This document shows positions 45,279 through 54,410 of a stretch of 64,000 nt of DNA, piece after piece. The DNA lies in NCBI GenBank assembly GCA_963750965.1, contig CAVVSK010000009.1:186001-250000 (forward strand), in the 5' to 3' direction. This DNA is from CANKHA01 sp963750965 (GTDB taxonomy: Bacteria > Pseudomonadota > Alphaproteobacteria > Rhizobiales > Xanthobacteraceae). The position numbers were made by a program, and so were the translations under genes. Positions within the stretch are counted from its first letter, which is position 1, and each line of letters begins with the position of its first letter. The notes beneath the pieces are model-generated. The model ran no database searches. It worked only from the letters and a program-made list of their open reading frames with translations, and was not told where the DNA came from.

Positions 45279-46645
45279 CCGCACGCATTCTCGTCGTCGA
45301 CGACATCGCTGCCAACGTCAAGCTGCTCGATGCTCGGCTTTCGGCGGAATATTTCGACGTTCTCACCGCCATGAATGGCCGCGACGCGCTGGCAATCTGT
45401 GAGCGCGGGGAGTGCGACGTGGTGCTGCTCGACGTCATGATGCCGGGGCTGGACGGCTTCGAGGTCTGCCGCCAACTCAAGACCAATCCTGCGACCCACC
45501 ATATCCCGGTGGTGATGGTGACGGCTCTCGATCAGGCGTCGGACCGCGTGCGAGGGCTTGATGCCGGCGCCGACGACTTTCTCACCAAACCGGTGTCTGA
45601 CGTGGCGCTGGTTGCGCGCGTGCGCTCCCTGGCGCGGCTGAAGTTGATGACTGACGAGCTGCGCATGCGCGCCGTCACGTCGAAAGAGATCGGCATTCAG
45701 AATCCCGAGCGCGAGGCGGTATCCGACCGGGGGCGGCAGGGCCGCGTTCTGCTGATCGACGACCGCCCGACCTCGCATGAACGCATCGCCGCGATGCTCA
45801 ACGATGAGCATGCGGTCGAGATTGATAGCGATCCAAACGACGCGTTGTTTCGCGCCGCCGAGGGCGACTACGATCTCGTCATTGTCTCGCTATCCCTGGA
45901 GAATTTCGACGGGTTGCGATTATGCAGCCAACTGCGCTCGCTTGACCGCACCCGCAATGTTCCGATCCTCGCGATTTCCGAGGGCGACAGCAATGCGCGG
46001 CTGGTGCGCGGTTTGGAGATCGGCATCAACGACTATCTGATGCGTCCAATCGACAAAAACGAGTTGCTTGCGCGCGTGCGCACCCAGATTCGCAAGAAGC
46101 GCTACACCGAACGCCTGCGCGACAATGTGCAGCTGTCAATCGAAATGGCGATCACCGATCCGCTGACCGGGCTATATAATCGCCGGTACATGGAGAGCCA
46201 TCTCGGCTCGCTGCTGGAGCAGGCAGTCTCGCGCAAAAAGCCGCTCACGGTGCTCGTACTCGACATCGATTATTTCAAAGCAATCAACGACACCCACGGC
46301 CATGACGCCGGCGACGACGTGCTGCGTGAATTCTCTTTCCGCATCAAAAAGTCGATCCGCGGCATCGATCTGGCCTGCCGCCACGGCGGGGAGGAATTCG
46401 TTGTGGTAATGCCGGAAACCGATATAACTGTCGCGACCATGGTGGCCGAGCGGCTGCGCCGGCGCGTTGCGACGGAGCCTTTCCCGATCCAGGACGGCTC
46501 GCGCTCGATCGAGGTTACTATCTCCATCGGAATTTCGGCGCTGGGTAGAGACGACACCGCCGCGAATATCCTCAAACGGGCGGACGCCGCGCTCTATCGT
46601 GCCAAACGCGACGGCCGTAATCGTGTGGTGCCGGACGCCGCCTGA
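45275..46645 (+). CDS. pleD: PleD, diguanylate cyclase response regulator
   Basis: 456 residues: receiver 1 with acceptor Asp53 (VVLLDVMMPGLDG), a second receiver-like domain in which the acceptor is lost (LVIVSLSLENFDG), and a GGDEF domain with active-site GGEEF (371-375) preceded by the I-site RGID (362-365) for product inhibition by cyclic-di-GMP. PleD makes cyclic-di-GMP at the stalked pole during cell differentiation. Coupled to divK by a 4-base overlap. All key residues are intact. Confidence 0.97.
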   Translation: MTARILVVDDIAANVKLLDARLSAEYFDVLTAMNGRDALAICERGECDVVLLDVMMPGLDGFEVCRQLKTNPATHHIPVVMVTALDQASDRVRGLDAGADDFLTKPVSDVALVARVRSLARLKLMTDELRMRAVTSKEIGIQNPEREAVSDRGRQGRVLLIDDRPTSHERIAAMLNDEHAVEIDSDPNDALFRAAEGDYDLVIVSLSLENFDGLRLCSQLRSLDRTRNVPILAISEGDSNARLVRGLEIGINDYLMRPIDKNELLARVRTQIRKKRYTERLRDNVQLSIEMAITDPLTGLYNRRYMESHLGSLLEQAVSRKKPLTVLVLDIDYFKAINDTHGHDAGDDVLREFSFRIKKSIRGIDLACRHGGEEFVVVMPETDITVATMVAERLRRRVATEPFPIQDGSRSIEVTISIGISALGRDDTAANILKRADAALYRAKRDGRNRVVPDAA

Positions 46646-46826
46646 CGCCCTCGGTCCCAGCCTTTCGCCTCCGCCATTCTCGGCCATCTCGGCACGAGAA
46701 CGAATTCATCTGCACAAGCAATTTGTGAGTGTCGCGCCGAAGGAGTAGAAGCGCCACGTGTCGTGCGTTGCCGTTGGACGCGCGATCCTTGCGAATGCGT
46801 GCCCTTAAATTACCGCGAGGCTCTCC

Positions 46827-47904
46827 ATGTGGCCAAGCCGCCGTCTGCTCGACCTCTTGCGCATTGAGCATCCCATCATCCAGGCGCCAATGGCGGGCGC
46901 CATGGATGGCGACCTTGTGGCCGCTGTTTCCGAGGCAGGTGGGTTCGGCTGCCTGCCTTGCGCGATGCTCAATGCCGAAAAGCTGCGCGAGGAGGTCGGA
47001 AAAATCCGTGCCCGCACGACAAAACCGATCGGACTGAATTTTTTCTGTCACACTGCTCCCGTGCCTAATAACGCACGCGAGGCGGCCTGGCGGGAGCGGC
47101 TCGCTCCTTATTACCAGGAGTTTGGTATCGATCCGGCGGCGCCGGTGCCGTTTTTCAATCGCGCGCCCTTTGACGAGGCCCTCCTGGCGGCGGTGTTGGA
47201 AACCAGGCCGGAAGCGGTGACCTTTCATTTCGGGCTGCCCGCGGCCCCGCTCTACGAGCAAACTCAAGCGCGAAGGTTTTCCGGTCATCAGCTCGGCTAC
47301 CACGGTGGCGGAGGCGCGCTGGCTGGCCGAGCGCGGGGTCGACGCGATTATCGCGCAGGGTTTCGAGGCCGGCGGCCATCGCGGCATGTTTCTGACCGAG
47401 AATGTGGCCGCGCAAGTTGGCACGCTCGCGCTGGTGCCGCAGGTGAGGGACGCTGTATCCGTGCCGGTCATTGCGGCCGGGGGCATCGCCGACGCACGTG
47501 GCATTGCGGCGTGCTTTGCGCTTGGAGCCGACGGCGTCCAGATCGGCAGCGCCTATCTACGCACGCCGGAGTCCAAAATCTCTGCGCCGCATAGGGCCGC
47601 GCTCAATACCGCGCGCGACGACGCTACCGTGCTCACCAACGTCTTGACCGGGCGGCCGGCGCGCGGCTTCGTCAATCGCATCATCCGCGAGCAGGGACCG
47701 ATATCGGATGCGGCCCCGCAGTTCCCGCTCGCGGCGGGGGCGGTGCAGCCATTGCGGGCCAAGGCCGAGGCGCAAGGCTCGGGCGATTTCTCGCCGCTCT
47801 GGTCCGGTCAGGCGGTGGCGCTGGGCCGCGAGCTTGGCGCGGCAGCGCTGACGCACAAGTTTGCTGCCGAGGCACTGGACCGGTTGCGGAATCTCGCGGG
47901 CTGA
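46827..47904 (+). pseudogene. Nitronate monooxygenase-family protein, one +1 frameshift
   Basis: After correction about 358 residues: FMN-dependent monooxygenase of the NMO (2-nitropropane dioxygenase) family. LRIEHPIIQAPMAGAMDGDL at the start; FEAGGHRGMFL has the catalytic-type His; later GGIADARGIAACFALGADGV is the phosphate-binding region. The frame breaks near 47260: GAGCAAACTCAAG reads on in the wrong frame, while dropping one A gives LKREGFPVISSATTVAEARW, clearly the right continuation. 1078 nt is 359 codons plus one base. Both halves otherwise look functional. Confidence 0.85.
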
Positions 47905-47917
47905 CGAAGATTGCCGT

Positions 47918-48700
47918 CTAGAACCCTGCAAAGGCGCGGGCGATCGCGTTCACGCCGCTTTTCACGTCGGGATTTTTTATTTGAGTGGCAGCCTCGGCTG
48001 CTGCATTCCTTAGCAGCGTGCGATCATCCGGAGCCATGAATTGTGCCGCCTTGGGCGTCATTTTGAGCAAAAGAGCTACCCGGAGGAATTGCCATTCATC
48101 GGGCAAGCCTTCGAGCACGAAGGTATGAAGCAGTCCGATCACGGACTTGGCGGCACTATCACTGATGTTGTTTAGCGTCTTTCTGAATTCAGGATCCTTC
48201 CGCTGTTCCGGTGTGGAGGCGAGGACCTCCGCCAACGCTGTATCGATCAGTGCGGATTGCAGATTGATCTGGGCATCGTAGTAGCGGCCGAATTCCGGAG
48301 CGAAGGTTACGGTGTTCTGGTTGGCCTTTACGGTCAAATTCTGGTCATTGGCGACCACGTTCGGGTCCTTTGTGCCGGTGCCCGCCAGGTAGTAAACCAG
48401 CCCAATTTTTGTCGCCGCCTTGCTCCAATCGTTGAGTTTTTGGACGTCCGACCATGGCAGCGGCTTGTCGCTTTGGATCTGCTTGGTATCAAGCACAGTA
48501 TCGAGCAACGGCTTGGCGGCCGGATCGGAATAGCGCGGAGGCTGGCCCGTTGTGTGCGAATCCTTTGCCAGCGCGAGGAAGGACTCGGTGGCCGTATTGA
48601 TATTTGCGATCCTCGCGGCATCCAGCGTCTGCGCCTCGGCCATGCCGTAAGGCGCCGTCAGCGCGGCGATAGCCGTCAGAATTTGTATATGTCGACGCAT
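47918..48700 (-). CDS. Periplasmic hypothetical protein, 260 residues
   Basis: Signal peptide MRRHIQILTAIAALTAPYGM ending AEAQ (about residue 24), then a mainly helical soluble protein. Repeated Asn/Gln-rich segments (NINTATESFLALAKD, NDQNLTVKANQNTVTFAP) and FEFGR-like APEFGRYYDAQINLQSALID are present. No cysteine or metal motif and no known domain. Stop is 13 bp from the convergent NMO-family gene. Function unknown. Confidence 0.75.
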   Translation of the reverse strand: MRRHIQILTAIAALTAPYGMAEAQTLDAARIANINTATESFLALAKDSHTTGQPPRYSDPAAKPLLDTVLDTKQIQSDKPLPWSDVQKLNDWSKAATKIGLVYYLAGTGTKDPNVVANDQNLTVKANQNTVTFAPEFGRYYDAQINLQSALIDTALAEVLASTPEQRKDPEFRKTLNNISDSAAKSVIGLLHTFVLEGLPDEWQFLRVALLLKMTPKAAQFMAPDDRTLLRNAAAEAATQIKNPDVKSGVNAIARAFAGF

Positions 48701-48844
48701 GAGGCGGCTTTCCTGTCATATTCGAGTGGGGTTGGCCAATTTTAACCGCGCGGTGGGCGGCTTGGGTAGAGGATTTTAGGTCTCTAAGGTTGCCCGGAGA
48801 AATGTCACCCTGCTATATGCCGTCGGTTTCCTGACGAGGATCGC

Positions 48845-49132
48845 ATGTCCGTGGATGCCGCTACCGTCCGGCGCATCGCGCATCTGGCGCGTATAGCCGT
48901 CGCTGAGGAAGAGGTCGAGCACCTGCGTGGCGAGATAAACGCCATACTCGCCTTCGTCGATCAACTTTCCGAGGTCGATGTGCACGGGGTCGAACCGATG
49001 ACCTCGGTGACACCCATGCAGATGAAGCGCCGTCCGGACCGGGTTACTGCGGGCGGCGACCCGGATTCGGTGCTGCGAAATGCGCCGGCGCGCGAGGGGA
49101 ATTTTTTTGTCGTCCCCAAAGTGGTCGAATAG
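48845..49132 (+). CDS. gatC: Asp-tRNA(Asn)/Glu-tRNA(Gln) amidotransferase subunit GatC
   Basis: A 95-residue subunit that stabilises GatA. MSVDAATVRRIAHLARIAVAEEEVEHL and LSEVDVHGVEPMTSVTPM are the standard helices. ATG at 48845; the gatA start follows the stop by 3 bp, so the two are coupled. Confidence 0.95.
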   Translation: MSVDAATVRRIAHLARIAVAEEEVEHLRGEINAILAFVDQLSEVDVHGVEPMTSVTPMQMKRRPDRVTAGGDPDSVLRNAPAREGNFFVVPKVVE

Positions 49133-49135
49133 GCG

Positions 49136-50614
49136 ATGGCGGACGAGCTTACCTCCCTGACCATCGCCCAAGCGCGGATCGGACTGGCAAAGAAGGATTT
49201 CACCGCCTCCGAGTTGGCTGACGCGCATCTGGCGGCCATGGAACGCGCGCGCGCGCTCAACGCCTATGTGCTGGAGACGCCGGAGCGCGCCAGCGCCATG
49301 GCCAGAGCAGCAGACGCGCGGATTGCTAAAGGTGCAGCCGGGCCGCTCGAAGGCATTCCCTTGGCGGTGAAGGATCTTTTCGCGACCGAAAGCGTCCGCA
49401 CCACGGCCAGTAGCCGCATCCTCGGAAACTTCTCTCCGGCCTACGAGTCGAGCGTCACTGAGAGGTTGTGGCGTGATGGCGCGGTGCTTTTGGGAAAGAC
49501 CAACTGCGACGAATTCGCCATGGGCTCATCGAACGAGACATCGGCCTTCGGGCCGGTCGTTTCACCTTGGCGGCGGAAGGGGAAGAATACGCCGCTCGTC
49601 CCCGGCGGTTCCTCCGGGGGGTCGGCCGCGGCGGTGGCTGCGCATCTCGCACTTGGCGCGACCGGCACCGATACCGGCGGGTCGATCCGGCAGCCGGCCT
49701 CCTTTACCGGCATCGTCGGCATGAAGCCGACTTATGGCCGCTGCTCACGCTGGGGCATTGTCGCCTTCGCATCTTCGCTCGACCAGGCCGGTCCCTTTGC
49801 GCGGACGGTGCGCGATAGCGCGATCCTGCTGCGCTCCATGGCAGGATACGATCCGAAGGATGCGACGTCAGTCGACACACCCGTGCCCGACTATGAGGCC
49901 GCGGTCGGCAAGTCGATCAGGGGCATGCGCATCGGCATTCCCAAGGAATACCGCATCGAAGGCATGCCTGCGGAGATCGAGAAGCTGTGGCAGCAGGGCG
50001 GCGAATGGCTGAAGGCGGCGGGCGCCGAGCTGGTGGAGGTGTCGCTCCCGCATACGAGATACGCACTGCCAGCCTATTACATTGTCGCCCCGGCGGAAGC
50101 TTCCTCCAATCTCGCCCGCTACGATGGCGTACGCTATGGGCTGCGCGTGCCCGGGAAAGACGTGATCGGAATGTATGAGAAGACCCGCGCCGAAGGTTTC
50201 GGCTCGGAGGTGCGCCGGCGCATCATGATCGGCACTTACGTGCTGTCGGCTGGCTATTACGACGCTTACTACCTGCGTGCGCAAAAGGTGCGGACGCTGA
50301 TCAAGCAAGATTTCGACAACTGCTTCAGGGCCGGGGTCCACGCCATGCTGACGCCGGCCACGCCCTCGGCGGCATTCGGCATCGGCGAGAAGGGCACAGC
50401 CGACCCGATAGAAATGTACCTCAACGACGTCTTCACGGTGACCGTGAACATGGCGGGCCTTCCAGGCATCTCCGTACCGGCGGGACTTGACGCGCAAGGC
50501 CTCCCTCTCGGGTTACAGCTGATCGGCCGCCCTTTTGGCGAGGAAAGCCTGCTTGCGCTCGGCCAGGTGATTGAAAAAGCGGCAGGTATTTTTTCGCCCA
50601 AAACCTGGTGGTAG
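49136..50614 (+). CDS. gatA: Amidotransferase subunit GatA
   Basis: The amidase subunit: releases ammonia from glutamine for transfer to mischarged Asp-tRNA-Asn or Glu-tRNA-Gln. 492 residues. The Ser-cisSer-Lys triad is Lys79 (LAVKDLF), Ser159 (PGGSSGG) and Ser183 (DTGGSIRQPA), with the amidase signature region intact. gatB is not next: a kinase gene and a small opposite-strand gene lie between (50736-52066). Confidence 0.97.
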   Translation: MADELTSLTIAQARIGLAKKDFTASELADAHLAAMERARALNAYVLETPERASAMARAADARIAKGAAGPLEGIPLAVKDLFATESVRTTASSRILGNFSPAYESSVTERLWRDGAVLLGKTNCDEFAMGSSNETSAFGPVVSPWRRKGKNTPLVPGGSSGGSAAAVAAHLALGATGTDTGGSIRQPASFTGIVGMKPTYGRCSRWGIVAFASSLDQAGPFARTVRDSAILLRSMAGYDPKDATSVDTPVPDYEAAVGKSIRGMRIGIPKEYRIEGMPAEIEKLWQQGGEWLKAAGAELVEVSLPHTRYALPAYYIVAPAEASSNLARYDGVRYGLRVPGKDVIGMYEKTRAEGFGSEVRRRIMIGTYVLSAGYYDAYYLRAQKVRTLIKQDFDNCFRAGVHAMLTPATPSAAFGIGEKGTADPIEMYLNDVFTVTVNMAGLPGISVPAGLDAQGLPLGLQLIGRPFGEESLLALGQVIEKAAGIFSPKTWW

Positions 50615-50735
50615 GCGGGTTTCAGAAAAAATTTCCACAAGGGAACTGGATACCTGTGCGCGGCGTTAATCCGCGTCCCGTCGGTACTGCGTGCGTTTTG
50701 CATCGCCAATCGTCAATTAATTCCAATGTGGATTC

Positions 50736-51875
50736 ATGACGATACCAAGTGAGCCTCGAAAGCCGCCCGCTCAGTCTTCCGCTGCGCCGCCACCGACGGC
50801 GGAGCAGGTAGGAGAGCTTCTGACCTCGCCGGAGATGGCGAAGGCGGTGGAGAGCGACGAATTCAAGCGCTTCCTCGACCATGTGCCGATCGCGATTGTG
50901 ATTTCTTGGTGCGTCAAGGATCAGCAGCGCATTGTCTATGCCAACCTGGCTTTTGCGGCCCTGACCGGCCAACCGGCCATGGAAGTCGACGGAAAACCGT
51001 TGTCGATCCTAGATAACTTCACCCATGAGGATGACACCTCCCTCAGGCTGGGCCAAGCGGTGGCAAGTGGCGAGGATTTTCTCGGCACATTCCGGGCCGC
51101 TCTGGCGGATGGAAAGCAGGTCCTGGCGCAGGCCTATGCCAGCGTCATCGAGGACGAAAACGGCGGAGAGAGCTACCGGATCGCGGCTCTCGTTGATGTC
51201 ACCGACCGCGAGCGCTCGCAGCGCGAAGAATTCGAAAAAGAGATCCGCGATAAAGATATGCTGCTTAAGGAGTTGCAGCATCGTGTCAAAAACAACCTCC
51301 AGCTCATCACTGCGCTGATCCGACTCGAGGCGCGCGCCGCGCAGCGTGGCGACAAGGTTGATCTCAATCGGCTCGCGGGCCGCATCGATACGCTGTCGCT
51401 GCTCTATCAGGCGCTATCCACCGACCACTGGGGGCCGACGGTAGACCTCGGGCCTTATCTCAGCGATATCGCCTCCGCCTCGGTGCGCGCCCATGCGAGC
51501 AGCGGCGTTACGCTGGATCTGAAGATGGGTTATTGCCCGGTTTCTATTAACGTTGCGATGCCGGCCGGACTCCTGGTCAACGAACTACTGGCGAACACCT
51601 TTAAATATGCCTTCGAGGGGCGCGAGACGGGCACTATCAGTCTCGAGTGCCTGCGCGAGGACGAGGAGCGCTATCGAATCGTCTACGCCGATGACGGCGT
51701 GGGCTTTGCCCGCGGGACGACCTGGCCGACGCCCGGCAAGCTCGGCGCGCTGATCCTGCAGACGCTGCGCGAGAATACGCGGGAATTGAGCTTTCAGCTG
51801 ACGTCGGGGCCGGGCGAGGGTGCGCGGATGACGATCGAGTTCGTCTGCCGGCCTACACTGCAAAGGGCAAGTTGA
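50736..51875 (+). CDS. PAS-domain sensor histidine kinase (HisKA_2 type)
   Basis: A 379-residue soluble kinase. Ala/Pro-rich N-terminus, PAS domain (about residues 45-157, SWCVKDQQRIVYANLAFAAL), then the HisKA_2 phospho-acceptor LLKELQHRVKNNLQLITALI with His182 and a HATPase domain with LLVNELLANTFKYAF and DDGVGFA. This class often signals by light, oxygen or general stress through an unlinked regulator; the PAS has no obvious flavin Cys motif, so the signal is unknown. No response regulator is adjacent. It sits between gatA and gatB. Confidence 0.9.
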   Translation: MTIPSEPRKPPAQSSAAPPPTAEQVGELLTSPEMAKAVESDEFKRFLDHVPIAIVISWCVKDQQRIVYANLAFAALTGQPAMEVDGKPLSILDNFTHEDDTSLRLGQAVASGEDFLGTFRAALADGKQVLAQAYASVIEDENGGESYRIAALVDVTDRERSQREEFEKEIRDKDMLLKELQHRVKNNLQLITALIRLEARAAQRGDKVDLNRLAGRIDTLSLLYQALSTDHWGPTVDLGPYLSDIASASVRAHASSGVTLDLKMGYCPVSINVAMPAGLLVNELLANTFKYAFEGRETGTISLECLREDEERYRIVYADDGVGFARGTTWPTPGKLGALILQTLRENTRELSFQLTSGPGEGARMTIEFVCRPTLQRAS

Positions 51876-51901
51876 AAGTCCGGCAGGGTGTAAGGCTCGC
51901 G

Positions 51902-52066
51902 TCAGTGCTTTTTCGGCACCGTCGGCTTGGGCATTCCCACCGTCAGGTTTTCTGTATTGCCGCCGGCCGGCATGCCGTAGACGACGAAACCCACAAGCAC
52001 CGCCAGCAGCCCGATGCCGCCCAGCACGATGGCGAAGAATGTTTTTTTGCCGCCGTTTTTGGCCAT
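51902..52066 (-). CDS. Small membrane protein, 54 residues
   Basis: MAKNGGKKTFFAIVLGGIGL starts a single hydrophobic helix up to about residue 32, followed by a short Pro/Gly/Lys-rich tail (GGNTENLTVGMPKPTVPKKH). ATG at 52066 with a GGGAG site; the longer in-frame start overlaps the gatB promoter and looks wrong. Convergent with the kinase gene, 26 bp apart. Unknown function. Confidence 0.6.
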   Translation of the reverse strand: MAKNGGKKTFFAIVLGGIGLLAVLVGFVVYGMPAGGNTENLTVGMPKPTVPKKH

Positions 52067-52214
52067 CGTGGGCTCCCGTTCGCCCGAATTACATTCGATA
52101 CTATTGGCAAAGTCGTGACCGGTCCTAGTGACCAATTGCCGCCGCGACATGGTAACTCAAGCTACCCTTGAAGGCGGCGGTCGGACCCTCTATCGAATGG
52201 CGCGAGGGTACCGC

Positions 52215-53681
52215 ATGGATGCTCCGACAAAGACCAAGCTGATCAAAGGCGCCACCGGCGACTGGGAAGTCGTTATCGGCATGGAAGTGCATGCCCAGGT
52301 AACGTCCAATGCCAAGCTGTTTTCCGGCGCCTCAACCGAATTCGGCGGCGCACCCAACTCTCATGTGTCGCTGGTCGATGCGGCAATGCCGGGCATGCTG
52401 CCGGTGATCAATGACGAATGCGTCAAACAGGCGGTCCGCACCGGCCTCGGCCTCAAGGCTCAAATCAATCTGAAATCGGTTTTTGACCGGAAGAATTATT
52501 TCTATCCGGACCTGCCGCAGGGTTACCAGATCAGCCAATACAAATCGCCAATCGTCGGCGAGGGCGAAGTGGTCGTTGACGTGCCGGAAGGCGACACCGT
52601 TACGGTCGGGATTGAGCGCGTGCATCTGGAGCAGGACGCCGGCAAGTCGCTGCACGATCAGCATCCTTCCATGTCCTATGTCGATCTTAACCGCTCCGGC
52701 GTCGCGCTTATGGAGATCGTCTCAAAGCCGGACCTGCGTTCCTCGGACGACGCCAAAGCCTTTGTCGCAAAGCTGCGTACTATCCTGCGTTATCTCGGTA
52801 CCTGCGACGGCGACATGGAAAAGGGATCCTTGCGCGCAGACGTCAACGTCTCGGTGCGCCGGCAGGGCGATCCGCTCGGCACCCGCTGCGAGATCAAGAA
52901 CGTCAATTCCATCCGCTTCATCGGCCAGGCTATCGAGCATGAGGCGCGCCGCCAGATCGAAATCTTGGAGGAGGGTGGCCGCATCGATCAGGAAACCCGC
53001 CTGTTTGACCCCGGCCGGGGGATCACCCGTTCCATGCGCAGCAAGGAAGAGGCACATGACTATCGCTATTTTCCCGATCCCGATCTGCTGCCGCTGGAAT
53101 TGAATCAGGCTTTAGTCGATGAACTGAGAGCGCATCTGCCAGAGCTGCCGGATGAGAAGAAGGCACGCTTCATGCGCGACTTCGCCCTATCCAGCTATGA
53201 CGCTGGCGTGCTGGTGGCCGAACGCGCGACTGCCGAATTCTTCGAGACTGTGGCGAGGGGGCGTGATCCCAAGGCGGCAGCTAACTGGGTGATCAACGAG
53301 ATGACCGGCCGGCTGAATAAGGAAGGCAAGGACATCGCCGCCTCGCCGGTCTCGGCCGATCAACTTGGCGCGATTCTCGACTTGGTGGCGCAAGGGACCA
53401 TCTCGGGCAAGATTGCGAAGGACCTGTTCGAGATCGTGTGGAACGAAGGTGGCGATCCGCGCGCGCTGGTGGAAGCCCGCGGGCTCCAACAGGTGACCGA
53501 TACCGGCGCCATTGAGAAGATGGTCGACGAGCTCCTTGCCAGCAATCCCGACAAGGCCGCGCAGGCGAAGGAAAGGCCTGCCGTTGTTGGCTGGTTTGTG
53601 GGTCAGGTGATGAAATCCTCGGGCGGAAAAGCGAGCCCGCAAGTGGTCAATGAGCTGCTCAAGCGCAAGCTTGGACTGTAA
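52215..53681 (+). CDS. gatB: Amidotransferase subunit GatB
   Basis: The tRNA-binding kinase-like subunit of GatCAB. 488 residues: WEVVIGMEVHAQVTSNAKLF at the start, SVFDRKNYFYPDLPQGYQIS, EQDAGKSLHDQ, and the C-terminal YqeY-like helical domain (AKERPAVVGWFVGQVMKSSG). The ATG at 52215 follows GAGGGT and gives MDAPTKTKLIKG; earlier in-frame ATGs were rejected because the protein there is not conserved-looking. Together with gatCA it completes the enzyme. Confidence 0.96.
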   Translation: MDAPTKTKLIKGATGDWEVVIGMEVHAQVTSNAKLFSGASTEFGGAPNSHVSLVDAAMPGMLPVINDECVKQAVRTGLGLKAQINLKSVFDRKNYFYPDLPQGYQISQYKSPIVGEGEVVVDVPEGDTVTVGIERVHLEQDAGKSLHDQHPSMSYVDLNRSGVALMEIVSKPDLRSSDDAKAFVAKLRTILRYLGTCDGDMEKGSLRADVNVSVRRQGDPLGTRCEIKNVNSIRFIGQAIEHEARRQIEILEEGGRIDQETRLFDPGRGITRSMRSKEEAHDYRYFPDPDLLPLELNQALVDELRAHLPELPDEKKARFMRDFALSSYDAGVLVAERATAEFFETVARGRDPKAAANWVINEMTGRLNKEGKDIAASPVSADQLGAILDLVAQGTISGKIAKDLFEIVWNEGGDPRALVEARGLQQVTDTGAIEKMVDELLASNPDKAAQAKERPAVVGWFVGQVMKSSGGKASPQVVNELLKRKLGL

Positions 53682-54210
53682 ATCTCATTCGATCGCGGAC
53701 CGAACCGGCAAACGTAACGCGCCTTCAATCCTGCCGCGATGCACAGGCGACACTACCCTCGAGACGCAATGCGCAGGGTTTTCGCCGCCGAAGAATGTCG
53801 CGTGAACCCCACCCGGCAAGCACGCGCGCGACCCTGGCAGGCGAATCACCAAGGCCCGATTCGAGCGAGTGAGAGCCGTTGGGCGCTCCAAAATGCGCTG
53901 GACGGCGCCAGCCTGTGAAAAAAACTTGTGAAGGGTAAATGGTCGCAGACGGACCGATTTTGGGCGGGCTTCCGTGCGCTATCGCAATTTTCCGCGCTTA
54001 AGACGCGTTCGGGAGAAAACTTTTCACGCGCGAGAAGTCCTTATTTCATCAGGCTTTATCGCTTTCTCAGCAAATGCGTGAGAAAAGTTTCTGTTGGCGA
54101 GACAATCGTGCGCTCTCCGTACCGTGCCGTGCGCGTTGTGTCCCCCGCACAACATCTTTCCACCGCCGCATACACAGTTCGTTAAGCGGAGTCGCTGTTT
54201 TTTGCATTGT
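53682..54210. other. Non-coding stretch after gatB
   Basis: 529 bp with no supported gene. The second half is AT-richer and holds three related boxes: GAAAAAAACTTGTGAAG (53917-53933), GAGAAAACTTTTCACGCG (54013-54030) and GCGTGAGAAAAGTTTC (54076-54091), the last an inverted form of the second. They may be regulatory sites for the gene at 54295, whose transcript would start nearby. Confidence 0.4.
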
Positions 54211-54266
54211 GCTGTAGTAATCAAAGTGCAGTGCAGGTCGATTCGCGACTGCACTGTTACTACAGC
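54211..54266 (+). promoter_or_regulatory. Nested hairpin in the leader of the lysine-rich mini-gene
   Basis: Outer arms GCTGTAGTAA (54211-54220) and TTACTACAGC (54257-54266) are perfect complements; nested inside are GTGCAGT (54226-54232) and ACTGCAC (54248-54254). The structure ends 28 bp before the ATG and leaves the AGGAGGG ribosome site free. It could be an attenuator, a protein-binding operator or an RNA leader element. Confidence 0.55.
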
Positions 54267-54294
54267 GCCATTTAATCGTGGCTAGGAGGGCAGC

Positions 54295-54384
54295 ATGGCT
54301 AAGAGAGCCAAATCGAAGACCAAGTCAGCGGCGAAGAAGACAGCCAAGAAGACGAAGCGCAAATCCGCTAGGAAGAAGAAGTAA
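54295..54384 (+). CDS. Lysine-rich histone H1-like mini-protein, 29 residues
   Basis: Reads MAKRAKSKTKSAAKKTAKKT then KRKSARKKK and a stop. Of 29 residues about 17 are Lys or Arg and most others Ala, Ser or Thr. An ideal AGGAGGG ribosome site (54285-54291) precedes the ATG. Composition matches the short H1-like or AlgP-like nucleic-acid binders of many bacteria, so it likely coats DNA or RNA. The long structured leader suggests strong regulation. Too short for standard gene callers. Confidence 0.65.
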   Translation: MAKRAKSKTKSAAKKTAKKTKRKSARKKK

Positions 54385-54410
54385 GGCCGCTCGGTCGATC
54401 GGCTTCGAGA

